A DNA stretch of 19,000 nt. Source: Owenia fusiformis. Its lineage: Eukaryota > Annelida > Polychaeta > Sabellida > Oweniidae. Location of the stretch: contig CAIIXF020000366.1 in assembly GCA_903813345.2 (NCBI GenBank), positions 1-19,000 of the forward strand. Reading direction: 5' to 3'. This document shows positions 8,422 through 17,699 of this stretch, piece after piece. The position numbers and the translations under genes are program-made. Numbering within the stretch: position 1 is the stretch's first letter; each line of letters starts with the position of its first letter. Below the pieces are notes generated by a model. That model was not told where the DNA came from and did no database searches. It saw only the letters and a list, made by a program, of their open reading frames with translations.

Positions 8422-8437
8422 CTTCCGAACCGGAAGT
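8422..8437. promoter_or_regulatory. Palindromic ETS-like site in the 462-bp repeat
   Basis: GCTTCCGAACCGGAAGT is an almost perfect palindrome (arms CTTCCG/CGGAAG, 3-base centre). CCGGAAGT is the textbook high-affinity ETS-family core, so two cores face each other. Other copies lie at 9290-9305 (perfect ACTTCCG-AAC-CGGAAGT when extended one base), 9750-9762 (decayed right arm) and 18868-18883. Binding is inferred from the motif only. Confidence 0.35.
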
Positions 8438-8858
8438 CTGATCCAAATTTGGTATGCAGATTCGGATTCCCGAGATCTTTCTTCACTTATTTTATTACTC
8501 ACATGTTGAAATTGGAGAACTTTCTGTTCTGTCCTACTTTCCGGACGCCATATCTCAAAATTGGTAACAGAAATCAAAAATCTGATGGCACATTTTCGAA
8601 AGGGCTGTTTCTAAGCTAAATGATGAAAAAAAGACAAAGTTGTTTTGATAAATAACGACGAAGATAATTGATAGAATATTGAAAATGAAAGATTTGACCT
8701 AGTTCTTGACCTTTGACCTAGATAAAAAATTGGCCCAATTTCCGAGAAACCAGATACTGGACCTGAATTGACCATATACAGGTCTTGACTCATTGTCTTC
8801 TAATTACTGAGAAAACGTGTAGAGAATAATAAAGAAGAATACTGGCAAAAGTAATAGA

Positions 8859-8879
8859 CTCCAGATTTTCAATCTGGAG
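8859..8879. repeat. Perfect hairpin, 9-bp stem
   Basis: CTCCAGATT, loop TTC, AATCTGGAG: a perfect inverted repeat. The word AGACTCCAGATTT recurs at about 8922-8934. Confidence 0.8.
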
Positions 8880-8899
8880 CAAATAATAACTAGACTTTG

Positions 8900-8921
8900 G
8901 AAATTGAACAAGTTCAATTTC
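8900..8921. repeat. Perfect hairpin, 10-bp stem with 2-base centre
   Basis: GAAATTGAAC, AA, GTTCAATTTC: a perfect inverted repeat only 21 bases after the preceding hairpin. Confidence 0.8.
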
Positions 8922-8946
8922 AGACTCCAGATTTAGACCTTTTTTT

Positions 8947-9003
8947 AGCCGAGTCATCCAGAATAAGCCGAGCCATCTAGAATAAGCTGAGTCATCCAGA
9001 AAA
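8947..9003 (+). repeat. 19-bp unit repeated three times
   Basis: AGCCGAGTCATCCAGAATA and two near-copies at 8966 and 8985 (differences: C for T, T for C, terminal AAAA). This directly precedes the GGATA tract. Confidence 0.8.
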
Positions 9004-9206
9004 GGATGGATGGATAAAATAGGAAGGTAGGATAGGACAGAATAGGACGGAATGATAGGATAGAATAAGAAAGAAGGATAGGATAGAACAGAATAGGAAG
9101 AAATGATATGATAGGAGAGGATAGGAAGGATAGGAAGGAAAAGCTACGACGGAAGGATAGAAAGGAAGGATAGGATAGGATAAGATCAGATAGGAAGGAT
9201 GGATGA
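9003..9206 (+). repeat. Degenerate GGATA/GGAAGGATA polypurine tract
   Basis: About 200 bases made almost entirely of AGGATAGGA, GGAAGGAT and GAATAGGA words on the plus strand, with few C residues: a decayed pentanucleotide-type microsatellite. It replaces part of the middle unit of the 462-bp array. A long purine strand can adopt unusual structure, but nothing here shows that it does. Confidence 0.85.
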
Positions 9207-9770
9207 ATTTTTCAACATTTTCTTCTCTACTCTTGACTTTCTATCAGGATACCATCAGATCGATTTTCCGAAATTTCAAAACGCCATAACTTCCGAACCG
9301 GAAGTTGGATTGAAATTGTATTTAAAGATTCGGATTCCTGACAAAATTCTTCCCCTAATTCATAACTCATACGCTAAATTTGGCGAATTTTTATTTTGAC
9401 CTACTGTTCGGACACCATATCTCAAAAGTGGGTCAAAATACTCTCTGACGGCAAAAGGCTAACACTATTAGCACACTCTTTGCTACATGTATACACCATT
9501 TCGAAAAATATAATTTAAGTTTAGTGTTAGAATCGCAAAAATAAGGAAAAACTTTGAATTTGACCTAGACTTTGACCGAGGCATTTTGGTGTCCCAATTT
9601 TGAAGCTAGATGGCTTTAGAGGTTCCATTCTTTTAAAAGCTTTCATTATATTTAGCTGAACTCAGTTCGTATTTTTCACTTCAAAAAAATCTTTTTTCCC
9701 ATTGACTTAACATGGGCACCAAATTTAGCGATCTTTCAAAACGCCATAGCTTCCGAACCGGAATGGATTG

Positions 9771-10580
9771 AACCAGGGTTTAATTTTACAAGCGATTGCA
9801 TCCCCCCGACTGAAAGCTGGCTACGGCTCTGGGGTTTTATCTAAAACTATATCATCAACATTTTATCATTATGCAGAAAGTCCAATATGAAATCCAAAAA
9901 TGGAATCTAGACTAAGCATCTTTCTGATTGCTAATTATGTGTATCAATTATTTGATTGCACCACAGCTGGAGATTAAATCTAATAATTTGATCAAAGGGA
10001 TTGTAATTTTCCCCAATTCTCTTATATATGTTCCAATATGTATACGCGTTATATTGTGCCCGGTATGTGTTGATAATTGAAAGATATGTTTTTGGATACC
10101 AACATCAGAAAAAAACTGTAATATACCATTCTAGATATATTGTATCTGTTACATCCTTCATAGCAGGGTTAGAAAACTCAAACGGAGACCAGTTTTGATT
10201 ATATGATAATGTCGATATAGGCAGCATGGTTTAAAACATTTGGTGGATCTTGAAGGGTTCACTTCAAATAATTTGGGCAGATATGTGCAGCATGGCCAAT
10301 TTTGGCTTTGAGCATAAAACATGGAAATTGGCCAATCTGAGAGGAAAAAAACATGGCAAGTTGTCTAAGAAAGTACCCATTTTAAGCCAAAATTCTGTTT
10401 TTTTATAGAAAATTGTATTAAATTTGTTAAATCTGTTGCTGAAGCCTGGAACAAATCACTAAAAAAGTTGGTTTTTAGTCATTTATAAGTCTCAGAGGAA
10501 TTACACATGGAAACCTTCAATCTTGAGAGGAAAATGACATGGAGAAATGCTCAAAAAGGGGTTCTTTGGGGTGATACATA
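9771..10580. other. Intergenic stretch with a decayed ~186-bp duplication
   Basis: No supported gene. CATGGAAATTGGCCAATCTG and the following GAGAGGAAAAAAACATGG (from 10320) are echoed by CATGGAAACCTTCAATCTTG and GAGAGGAAAATGACATGG (from 10506), an offset of 186. An inverted pair TGGCCAATTT (10293-10302) and AAATTGGCCA (10325-10334) forms a 10-bp stem. Confidence 0.5.
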
Positions 10581-10688
10581 CTGTATATTGAAGTGAAACC
10601 CCCGGGGAAGGTAATAAAGCGACACCCGGCAGGGGACATTATCAAGGTGGTTCATATAGGGGCGAACTTAGACATTGGCAAGGTAGTA

Positions 10689-10892
10689 CAGGCCCGTAGC
10701 CGGGGGGGGGGGGGGTCGGGGGTATCCCCCCGAACTCTGCCCCCCCCCCTAGTCAAAATATCTTTCAAAATCATGCGGTTTTTCACCATTCTGACTATTT
10801 TTTGAGTGATTTGGGGCAAAATTTACAAAAGTGAACCCCCCCTAAATTTTTGGGGAAAAAATTTCCCTTGGAAAATTCTGGCTACGGGCCTG
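10689..10892. mobile_element. 204-bp MITE-like element with 5-bp target duplication
   Basis: The ends are inverted: CAGGCCCGTAGCC at 10689 and GGCTACGGGCCTG ending at 10892. Both flanks carry the same five bases TAGTA (10684-10688 and 10893-10897), which is strong evidence of insertion. Inside are a run of about 14 G (near 10702), a C run (near 10741) and no coding capacity. The superfamily is uncertain: 5-bp duplications occur in several groups, and if only GTA counts, a 3-bp duplication is also possible. Confidence 0.85.
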
Positions 10893-10899
10893 TAGTAAG

Positions 10900-11489
10900 A
10901 CATACTACTTCTTTTTGGCTCTTGACACACTTCTGCACAGATCTTTTTGGCAATATAAGACCCGTTTGTTTGAAAATAATATTGCCTACAGTTTTTGATA
11001 ATGACAGGTCCTAGCTCCCCCATAAAGTACGTAATATGATTTTAATGTTATGTTATAAATGCTTTTAAACATCTTTTGAAGTTTGAAGTGAAGTTAAGCT
11101 AGGTTCAGGCCACTTTTGATTCATTCAAATATTTTTTATCATTTTTTATTTGCTAACAAAACGCACAACAACAACATTTTTATCTCACCAAAGGGACAAA
11201 CTCAGTTATTCAATCATTTCAAGACGTTTTATATCGAATCATAAACAGGGGATCGTGTTCATGTACCGGATTATGTACGCATTACACAATTCATAATCGC
11301 AATTAGACTGCAATTACATGTAATTAGTATGTTTTTTACGTCTAGATCATAGAGAAATTGGTGGGAATTATAATTACTATCTGTACTTGCCTGTGGATGA
11401 GCCCAGTAAAAAAGAACATGGGCATGGGGCAAAATATCTCATTTTATCGTATGATCTGTAAAATGAAGCCTTCTGATTGGTCAGTTCTT
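10900..11489. other. Intergenic stretch, nothing recognised
   Basis: AT-rich with no supported gene. An open frame begins at 11358, but its peptide has no recognisable features and runs into the palindromic region. Confidence 0.45.
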
Positions 11490-11499
11490 GTGCTGTACC

Positions 11500-11590
11500 A
11501 ATCTATATTGGTACTGAGATTGTCCCCATTGATCATCTCCGTCACAATACAGAAAATATTGGTACGGAGGGATCAATCTCAGTAGCAATA
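11500..11590. repeat. Imperfect inverted repeat beside the large palindrome
   Basis: ACTGAGATTG (11513-11522) and CTCCGT (about 11537) face ACGGAG.GATCAATCTCAGT (about 11563-11583) in inverted order, with CAATACAG and ATATTGGTAC words between. The same CAATACAG/CCAATA vocabulary continues into the 11607-11757 palindrome, so both may belong to one compound foldback element. Confidence 0.5.
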
Positions 11591-11606
11591 CAGAGGATCA
11601 CACGAT

Positions 11607-11757
11607 ATAAACGTTATAGAATGATTTGAAGTGCAATACAGGATATATTCTGTCTCGATATTCTGTATTGGCACTCGACTTCGTCTCGTTCCAATACGGA
11701 ATTTCTCGAACAGAATATATCCTGTATTGCACTTCAAATCATTCAATAACTTATAGT
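11607..11757. repeat. ~150-bp near-perfect palindrome (foldback/MITE-like)
   Basis: The left arm contains GAATGATTTGAAGTGCAATA, CAGGATATATTCTGT and GTATTGG. The right arm carries the exact complements CCAATAC, ACAGAATATATCCTG and TATTGCACTTCAAATCATTC. The centre near 11683 (CACTCGACTTCGTCTCGTT) is itself partly palindromic. The outermost 34 or so bases of homology (11619-11653 with 11710-11744) are perfect. Either strand could form a long hairpin. No flanking duplication is obvious, and no open frame is meaningful. Confidence 0.8.
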
Positions 11758-12125
11758 ATTTAAGTAACCTGTTGATTAACAAGTCGCTGGAAAGTCATTT
11801 GGTCACAAGCCCGGTGTCACGAGTACTCAGAGACATTAATTTATAAGTCTCTCAAGTACTGTACTGTCTGGGAAAAATTTATGAGAGGTCCGTAATTAAA
11901 GAGACGGGGCGACTGCCTCTCGTCCAAAAGTTCTTTTCAGATCAATGCAGTTATCACCATTTTAGCAATGTTTGAATGATCTTTCCGAGGATCTCAGCGA
12001 TGTTATATTTGAAATCTACATGTAAAAGTACATCTAGAAATATGGTTTCGAAAATTGTTTATCAAGTTTGAAAATTTCATTAATTTTGAAAGTGTGACTT
12101 CTAGTTCGGGTTGATTCTCCATATA
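11758..12125. other. Intergenic stretch, nothing recognised
   Basis: No supported gene or repeat between the palindrome and repeat family B copy 2. Confidence 0.45.
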
Positions 12126-12368
12126 GCCCATGTTAAAAAAATCACAAAAAAGTGAAATATTTTTTATTGTATTGGTCATTCTTATTTACTGGACATATTT
12201 TGATTTGCATAACTATTAGATACATAAGGGTTATATGAAAATTGAACCACTAAAACAGATGTTATTTAAGTTAAAGGGATTTTTCTACTATACCCGCCAT
12301 GCTATCTGACCCGAACGAGCCACCTGGTGGTGAAACAGGTAACTACCTACTCCCATCTGCGTTATTGC
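12126..12368 (+). repeat. Dispersed repeat family B, copy 2 (empty site)
   Basis: It matches 4847-4979 joined to 6069-6176, without the mariner element. At the junction this copy reads AAAACAGATGTTATTTAAGT, where the filled copy has AAAACAGATG, TA, element, TA, CTTTAAGT. The junction therefore lies at 12262-12264, and the copies differ there by a base or two. It shows that the family B repeat predates the insertion. Confidence 0.88.
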
Positions 12369-12369
12369 A

Positions 12370-13985
12370 TTGAACCAGTCCAGCTTGTTTGGTATTCCCA
12401 TTGATGTTCTAAACAACCCACGAATTGTTTATCTGGATTTAAAATGCATATCCGATTCAATATTCATATAATAAAATAACAAATGAATTTGATAAAATAA
12501 AAAGAACAGGAGAAATTTCATAAGGTACTTCGATTAAAGATACCATGGGCAAATTAGTATTTATATAATAATGAATATAAGCATACCTAAAGATTGTGAT
12601 TATTCGTCTCAAGGCGTGTCAAGACTTTTTGTCACACTCTAAACACGTCTTTGCACTGCGTGTGCAAGTTGGTTTCATCGCGTACCTAGAGGTGTCAAAA
12701 CTGACACTTGACAATTTATTACAAATGTCAAAAATGTACACCCCCTTAGTCACGTTGACCTAAATTTGAACTATGATACCTTTAAAAAAAACTTTCTGAA
12801 AAGGTAATTGAATAAGGTTTACAACAATACCAACGAAATGAAATCCTCCCCCCCCCTCTCCCCTACGACTAAGTGTTATAAAAAATTGTTGTAGAAATTA
12901 GGGTTAAAAGCAGATAGGGTATGAGTATTAGATTAATGAAGTCTATATGTATTTTTTACCAATATCAGGCATTGCAAAATTAAAATTCACTATCGTTTTA
13001 TTTAAATACGTGACATTTTTATCAACTAATCTCATTCATCATATCTTGTTCACAGCTTGTTATCCTTCTTATAAAAATCAATTCTAATTAATGACATTTT
13101 GACAATCATATCAAATCAGTGTTGAACAAACACTCGAAGGTTCAACGTTTTAAAGTGGTGCCTTTTGATATGAATTTTATATAAAATCTAAAATTAAAAA
13201 CATGACTCGAATGTGTCAAGATTTTTTTAAAATAAATGATAATGCAAATGGATTTCGTGACGTATTTAATATATGGTTTCTTTCTTTTAAGAACAGTTTG
13301 GCATTTGAAGCTCGATATTTGTGAGTGGACCACTGATTTTGAATTGTCCATCGAAATGGAAAAACATCAAAAGTAAAAACGAAATGGTGTTATTTCCACG
13401 GACGTTTTGAGGTCTGTAACCCTGATAGTTTTGACGTACCGAAGTGCTAAATTAATCAGGCGCCAAACCTAAAAATTACCTTCAGGGTCAAATAAATGAC
13501 CCCACCTGTTCTGAGGTTCAAATACACCGCTGGAAAGCTGAGCGAGTCAGCTTAAAGTGTTGAACTGTCCCTCTTTGATTAAAAAATAGTGGCCTCATTG
13601 TATCAATAGAAGCCGTATCGAGATCATGTAAACCCTCAAACGGCTAGAGGGCAGATCTCTCTCCCCCAAAAGGACTTTTTGATAACTGTTTTCGTAGTTT
13701 ATCTTTTGACCTGAAACTTTTTAGCTTTTCCTGAACTGAATTAAGCATGTTTTAGCAAAAAATGTGACTCTTACCCGCTAGAAGGAAAGTTACAGCTGTT
13801 CAAAGTTCGTAAAAAACAGAATTGTCAGTTTTTTGACTTGAAACGAAAAACCCCTATGTTCTGAGAATATCAATTTCTTTATTAATAATCGCTCAGTATC
13901 GTTATAATTCAGCTCAAATACTGGGAATTGAATAACTTTTCCAATGAAACCTAATGCACCTTCATATGGTTTTCCGTTTCCGAGA
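12370..13985. other. Long intergenic stretch, nothing recognised
   Basis: No frame with protein-like composition. C-rich runs occur near 12846-12864, and TGACAC words flank a small inverted region (GTGTCAAAACTGACACTTGA near 12691). A minus-strand frame at 13142-13351 has lysine-, isoleucine- and serine-rich low-complexity content and is not credible as a gene. Confidence 0.45.
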
Positions 13986-14660
13986 TCATGGGCAGATTTG
14001 CCCCCCCCCCCCTTACCCTTGATGTAATTTTCTATAGTCTAACCGAAGGGTTGATGGAATGGATTTTAGCTCGTGACTTGATATATCGGGTTGGCACAAA
14101 ATGGACTACATTGCTCTATTATTTTTCATTCAAACCCTTTCAAATGTATGCATTTGAATGGCATGATGTAGTTAATATACTGACAAATGTTGAGGCCAAG
14201 AGCTATAGTAAACTGTACACAGGATTAAAATGAAAACATAGCCTCTAAAACGCACATTCCAGTGATCCACCCTGCATCACCTGTCAGGTGTTATGATTAG
14301 AGCGCGCGCTGGTTTGAAACTCACTAGTGAATCAAGTGTTGCCTGAAAAAATGTATGGTCGTGCTGTCAAAGATTTTATTCTGCCGGATGGACACATGTT
14401 TGGCTGAGACAATATGTTTTCTCTTCGGCGGACAAGGAATTGATGGCAACTACTAACACGTTACAGTAACATGTTACAATGAAAGGGGTTGGAGAGGGAC
14501 AACTTTTTCGAAAGAATTTGTGGAATTTGATTGGAAATTTGAAAGGACATGTTCTGTAGAAAATAATTCAAAGTAATGTAGTCGACCAAAAACTGTTTGA
14601 TCCCTAAGAACGAGCGGATTCGAGCTCTTGACCAGCTATGAAACGCTTACCCTTCCCCCC
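13986..14660. other. Intergenic stretch with poly-C run and E-box palindrome
   Basis: A run of about 12 C begins near 13999. An 81-codon plus-strand frame that starts just before it (13988-14233) has no recognisable motif, and I do not support it as a gene. CACCTG-T-CAGGTG (14278-14290) is a perfect 13-base palindrome with two E-box cores. Confidence 0.45.
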
Positions 14661-14663
14661 ATA

Positions 14664-15639
14664 CAGGGTGGTAAAAAAACGGCAACCCTAATTTTTCCTC
14701 ATATCTTTGTCATTTTTTGAAAATTTTGCCCTGATATTTGGCACACATGTACATCATTCAATTTCATACTAGACTGTTTTATTTCATGAACATTGGACTG
14801 ATAGTCGCAATGTTACAGCACTTTAAACAAGGTTCCCCAGTTTTCCAATATCGTGCTGTAGGCAAACCTGCACATGTTTTCCAAACCTGTCAATGACATA
14901 ACAGCATTCCTCTGCAAGTATGGCCTGAATGACACATGTGATCTTTATTTTGAGGTCAAATGTCTTTCTGGTGTTATTACCCTACAATCTATATTTGGGG
15001 TATCCCCACTGGTAAATATTAAATTGGGCCATATCTGGGCTATGGGGTGCCCACTCAAAGTCTGGTGTACTGCTGAAAATGTGGTCATTGAAGTGGTCGT
15101 CCCAAAGCCAATATTGTGCATTATTTGGTGTATGGGGTATGGTTCTGTCTTGTTGGAAGCACTGTTGCTGCCTTTCAACCCCCCTTGGTTCACCTAAAGT
15201 CCCCAAGAACTCCATGGGAATCACAAAATAGAGTTTGATATTGACAGTTATTGCATATCTGTTAGCATCATCAAAGGTAAAGGACCCTATCTTCTGGGAA
15301 CACACTAAACTGTGCATCTGTCTGTGTGAAGGTGCCTCTCCACTACTTCATAAAGTGCTTGGCTCCCCAAGAATACATGATTGTTACAGTTTACCAGTGC
15401 ATCAAGTTGGAAATGGAGTTAATTTGGATAACAGACCAGCTCAGACAGCCCGAAAGTGGCGATCTGGAGTATGTTGCTTAAAATGCAGTAATATTGTGAC
15501 AATCAGTCCGATGGTCATGAAATATAGTTGGTTGGTAAGAAATTAAATGATGTACAAATGTGTAAAATATCAAGGAGTTATTCCTTAGAATGACAAAGAT
15601 ATTAGGAAAAACTAGGGTTGCCATTTTTTGACCACCCTA
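14664..15639 (-). mobile_element. Tc1/mariner-type relic 3 with ~166-bp TIRs
   Basis: Left end CAGGGTGGTAAAAAAACGGC, then AACCCTAATTTTTCCTCATA, matches the complement of the right end (...GGAAAAACTAGGGTTGCC, ATTTTTTGACCACCCTA). Similarity extends inward through ATATCTTTGTCATT, TGTACATCATT.AATTTC, TTTCATGA.CAT.GGACTGAT and GCA.TTTAA, i.e. 14664-14830 with 15474-15639. TA precedes the left end (14662-14663); the right flank reads CA, probably a mutated TA. The interior carries a broken transposase on the minus strand. Its end sequence differs from relics 1 and 2, so it is a different family. Confidence 0.85.
14982..15317 (-). pseudogene. Degenerate Tc1/mariner-superfamily transposase
   Basis: A 111-codon minus-strand frame preserves the catalytic half of a DDE/D transposase. 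Landmarks in order are CFQQDRTIPHTPNNAQYWLW (the second catalytic Asp in QQD), FEWAPHSPDM (like the family's WPPHSPDL block) and FNIYQWGYPK (like the DFFLWGYLK block). The third catalytic acid appears replaced by Asn (FN for xD). The two positions are about 42 residues apart, more than the 34 of classical mariners. The first catalytic region and DNA-binding domain, expected between about 15320 and 15470, are broken by stops and frame changes. The family role is cut-and-paste transposition; this copy is inactive. Confidence 0.75.
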
Positions 15640-16784
15640 CATCAAATTATGGGGAGTCGGGAAGAGGAGGGAAAGCCCCAGAGTTTAAAGATGACAGACA
15701 TAATTACCTCTCTTGCTTACCACCTTCGTTCGTTCGAATTTTCATCGTCTAGTTATCAAATACTACACTTTGATGGGATCTTTTAATTGATATAGGCATA
15801 TTCCGTACACCTTTCTTTATGTTGATGTGAAATGAGAAGCTATGATATTGGTTAACACGCCAGAAATGAACATAATATTATTCGAAGCGTATTTTGAAAA
15901 CTTTGAAACCGCCATTGATGACGTCATTTGTTTGTCGACTTTTGACCAATCAGCGACGATGTCATCTCAATACAGATTTACATTATAAGCGTATGTCATC
16001 TTTGAACCCTGGTGTTTCTCCCCCTCTGGGAGTCGGGTTACTTTTTGAGATATCAGCGTCCATTGTATTGTAACTCGCGTTTGCTACCATTTGCTCAATT
16101 CTGAGAAGACGTCCACACGCGTAGTAAACATGCTCACATCGGAACTATTTTGACCTACATCGCTATTTTCGTAATTTAAATGAAAGTTGAACTCCTCTTC
16201 TTTATTTTGATACTAAATAATGGCAAACTAGGTACCCTAGAAGCCAACTATGGCGTGATTTAGAACAAAATCACAGGTTTTTAAATGGACTATAAAAGGA
16301 TCACCTTATGATAAGTTTTCGAAGAAGATTGTGAAAAATTGGCATCCTTGACGGAAAAGACTTTCCATTTGAGATTGCGTGCAAAGGAGAGATTATCGCG
16401 TTTTTGCAAATGAAAGAGGGTCATTTTCATTAAGAATTATCTGCTAGAGAAAATTCAGGTTTCAATCAGTTCATGGAATAAACTTATGCGCACCATCTAT
16501 CGAGAATATGCTGGAGAATATGGAGGATCAATTGACCACCTTTTCATGTAAAACTTGGAAAGACTTATTTATAGATTTTGGTCCCATGAACAGAACTTAT
16601 TTGAATTAATTTGGAATATTGTCAGCATATTCAGGACATAATGGGTTTTGAGTGTGTAAAATTCTAGAAGCGGAAATGAGAGGGTTCTTGAGTAATCAAG
16701 TAACAAAGTACGGACCATTTGTTATGCCCATCCGATATATATGGAAAATATTAAAGCAAAAAACACAATCCCAAATTTGATTTA
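15640..16784. other. Intergenic stretch with promoter-like words
   Basis: No supported gene. A CRE palindrome and a CCAAT word lie close together (see 15919-15953). The rest shows no protein-like frame and no repeat in this window. Confidence 0.45.
15919..15953. promoter_or_regulatory. CRE (TGACGTCA) followed by CCAATCAG
   Basis: A perfect cAMP-response-type palindrome TGACGTCA (15919-15926) is followed 19 bases later by CCAATCAG (15946-15953), a CCAAT-box form. The pair resembles a proximal promoter, but no TATA-like element or credible first exon is visible nearby. Another TGACGTCA lies at 18668-18675. The words may be coincidental or part of a repeat. Confidence 0.22.
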
Positions 16785-17023
16785 AGCCAAACCTGGTGAT
16801 CAGAAAATGGGACGGAGGGGGAAAAGCAATTTTTGCAAGTTAATTCAACAAATCTGGAAGATTTATTTTTTAAACAGAAAGATGTCTCTTGAATTGCTAA
16901 ATGACTAGGTGCGTGGTATGGTAAAATATGCTGGCTCGTCTAGTATTTTTTTTAACTCATTAGCTTCTAAGATTGCGATATATTAAGAAAGGTGTAATGC
17001 AACCAACGTGCACAAGTCGATGT
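16785..17023 (+). repeat. Dispersed repeat family A, copy 2
   Basis: Partner of 4072-4323 (landmarks listed there). Here the G run is only five bases long and interrupted (GGACGGAGGGGG near 16809), and the CAT run is absent. Confidence 0.75.
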
Positions 17024-17300
17024 TACACAAATTCTTGTATTTCTTAAATGAACTAATATTATTGATTATGATATAATAACGTCACCTTACAAGTATCTAT
17101 TACAGGGTCGTGTGGACCATTGTCACTTGATTTGTAGAAGAGCTTACATATTTTGCCATACAGTGGGCCTATTCATTTTTAACAATTCAATGATAAAGTT
17201 CGTATTTAGAAATAAAACGTCCAGATTTGTTGAATTATCTTGCAGACATCGCCTTTATCTCCTGTCCCATTTTTCGATCACCGGGCGTGCAAGTAGACAG

Positions 17301-17334
17301 GTATTCTAGAGATAATTTATAAGATCTAGAATAC
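17301..17334. repeat. Inverted repeat with 10-bp arms
   Basis: GTATTCTAGA (17301-17310) and TCTAGAATAC (17325-17334) are exact complements around a 14-base AT-rich spacer. Confidence 0.75.
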
Positions 17335-17670
17335 TTCAAAATAGATAAATGTTGAGAATTGAGATATTCAAATTTCAAGAACTGTCATGTTTTTATACCT
17401 TATAATTAATTAATATATTTAATCAAATGCATTTTGTCCCCTCTTAATAATATAAATTGATTGTGTTTTTAAAGGGAGAATCACACCAAGCTAGGTACCT
17501 GAGTGTGCTTTACAAAGAATGTTTCAATTTTAAAAATATTGGACTTCTTCATTTTCATGTCTATCTTTTAAAATTCCCCATACTCAATTCAGGAAAACTA
17601 AATTTTTTAACAGTCGTGTATTATTTTTCTTTAAACCCCACTAAAGTAGCAGCACAATAGTTCTTTTTCC

Positions 17671-17699
17671 AAAACTGGCTTCAAGTTGGAGCCAGTTTT
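17671..17699. repeat. Hairpin with 10-bp stem
   Basis: AAAACTGGCT (17671-17680), a 9-base loop, AGCCAGTTTT (17690-17699). It would form a stable stem-loop in RNA from either strand. It is not followed by a long T run and is too short for a microRNA precursor. Confidence 0.7.

Larger units (their letters stand above)
8070..9770 (+). repeat. ~462-bp tandem repeat array, interrupted in the middle
   Basis: Three landmark words recur in a fixed order. CGGACACCATATCTCAAA occurs at 8077, 8542 and 9409; TTTGACCTAG at 8227, 8693 and 9559; CTTCCGAACCGGA at 8422, 9290 and 9750. Within a unit they are spaced about 150, 193 and 120 bases. Adjacent copies are 460-466 bases apart, and where a copy is missing the gap is 866-868. 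So about 3.5 units exist, one damaged by the 8859-9206 block. Units 8077-8434 and 9409-9762 are very similar, including TGACGGCAAAAGGCTAACAC. Related sequence reappears at 18414-19000. No coding capacity is apparent; class unknown. Confidence 0.85.

Noticed and set aside
8341-8577. 78-codon minus-strand frame, and a similar one at 18700-18948
   Set aside because: Both fall in the 462-bp repeat; their shared peptide (LPVRKLW) simply reflects shared repeat DNA, with no sign of coding constraint.
9003-9206. Telomere-type repeat
   Set aside because: The words are GGATA/GGAAGGATA and highly irregular, unlike TTAGGG or other known telomeric repeats, and the tract is interstitial.
10593-10805. 70-codon plus-strand frame with glycine and proline runs
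   Set aside because: The runs are read from the G and C homopolymers of the MITE-like element, and the frame crosses the element boundary.
14874-15197. 107-codon plus-strand open frame
   Set aside because: Antisense to the transposase relic at 14982-15317, which carries recognisable catalytic blocks.
15235-15546. 103-codon plus-strand open frame
   Set aside because: It lies inside mariner relic 3, antisense to the degraded N-terminal part of its transposase, and extends into the right TIR.
17671-17699. Histone-type 3' stem-loop or bacterial terminator
   Set aside because: The stem sequence and loop do not match the histone consensus, no histone gene is nearby, and no T run follows the stem.
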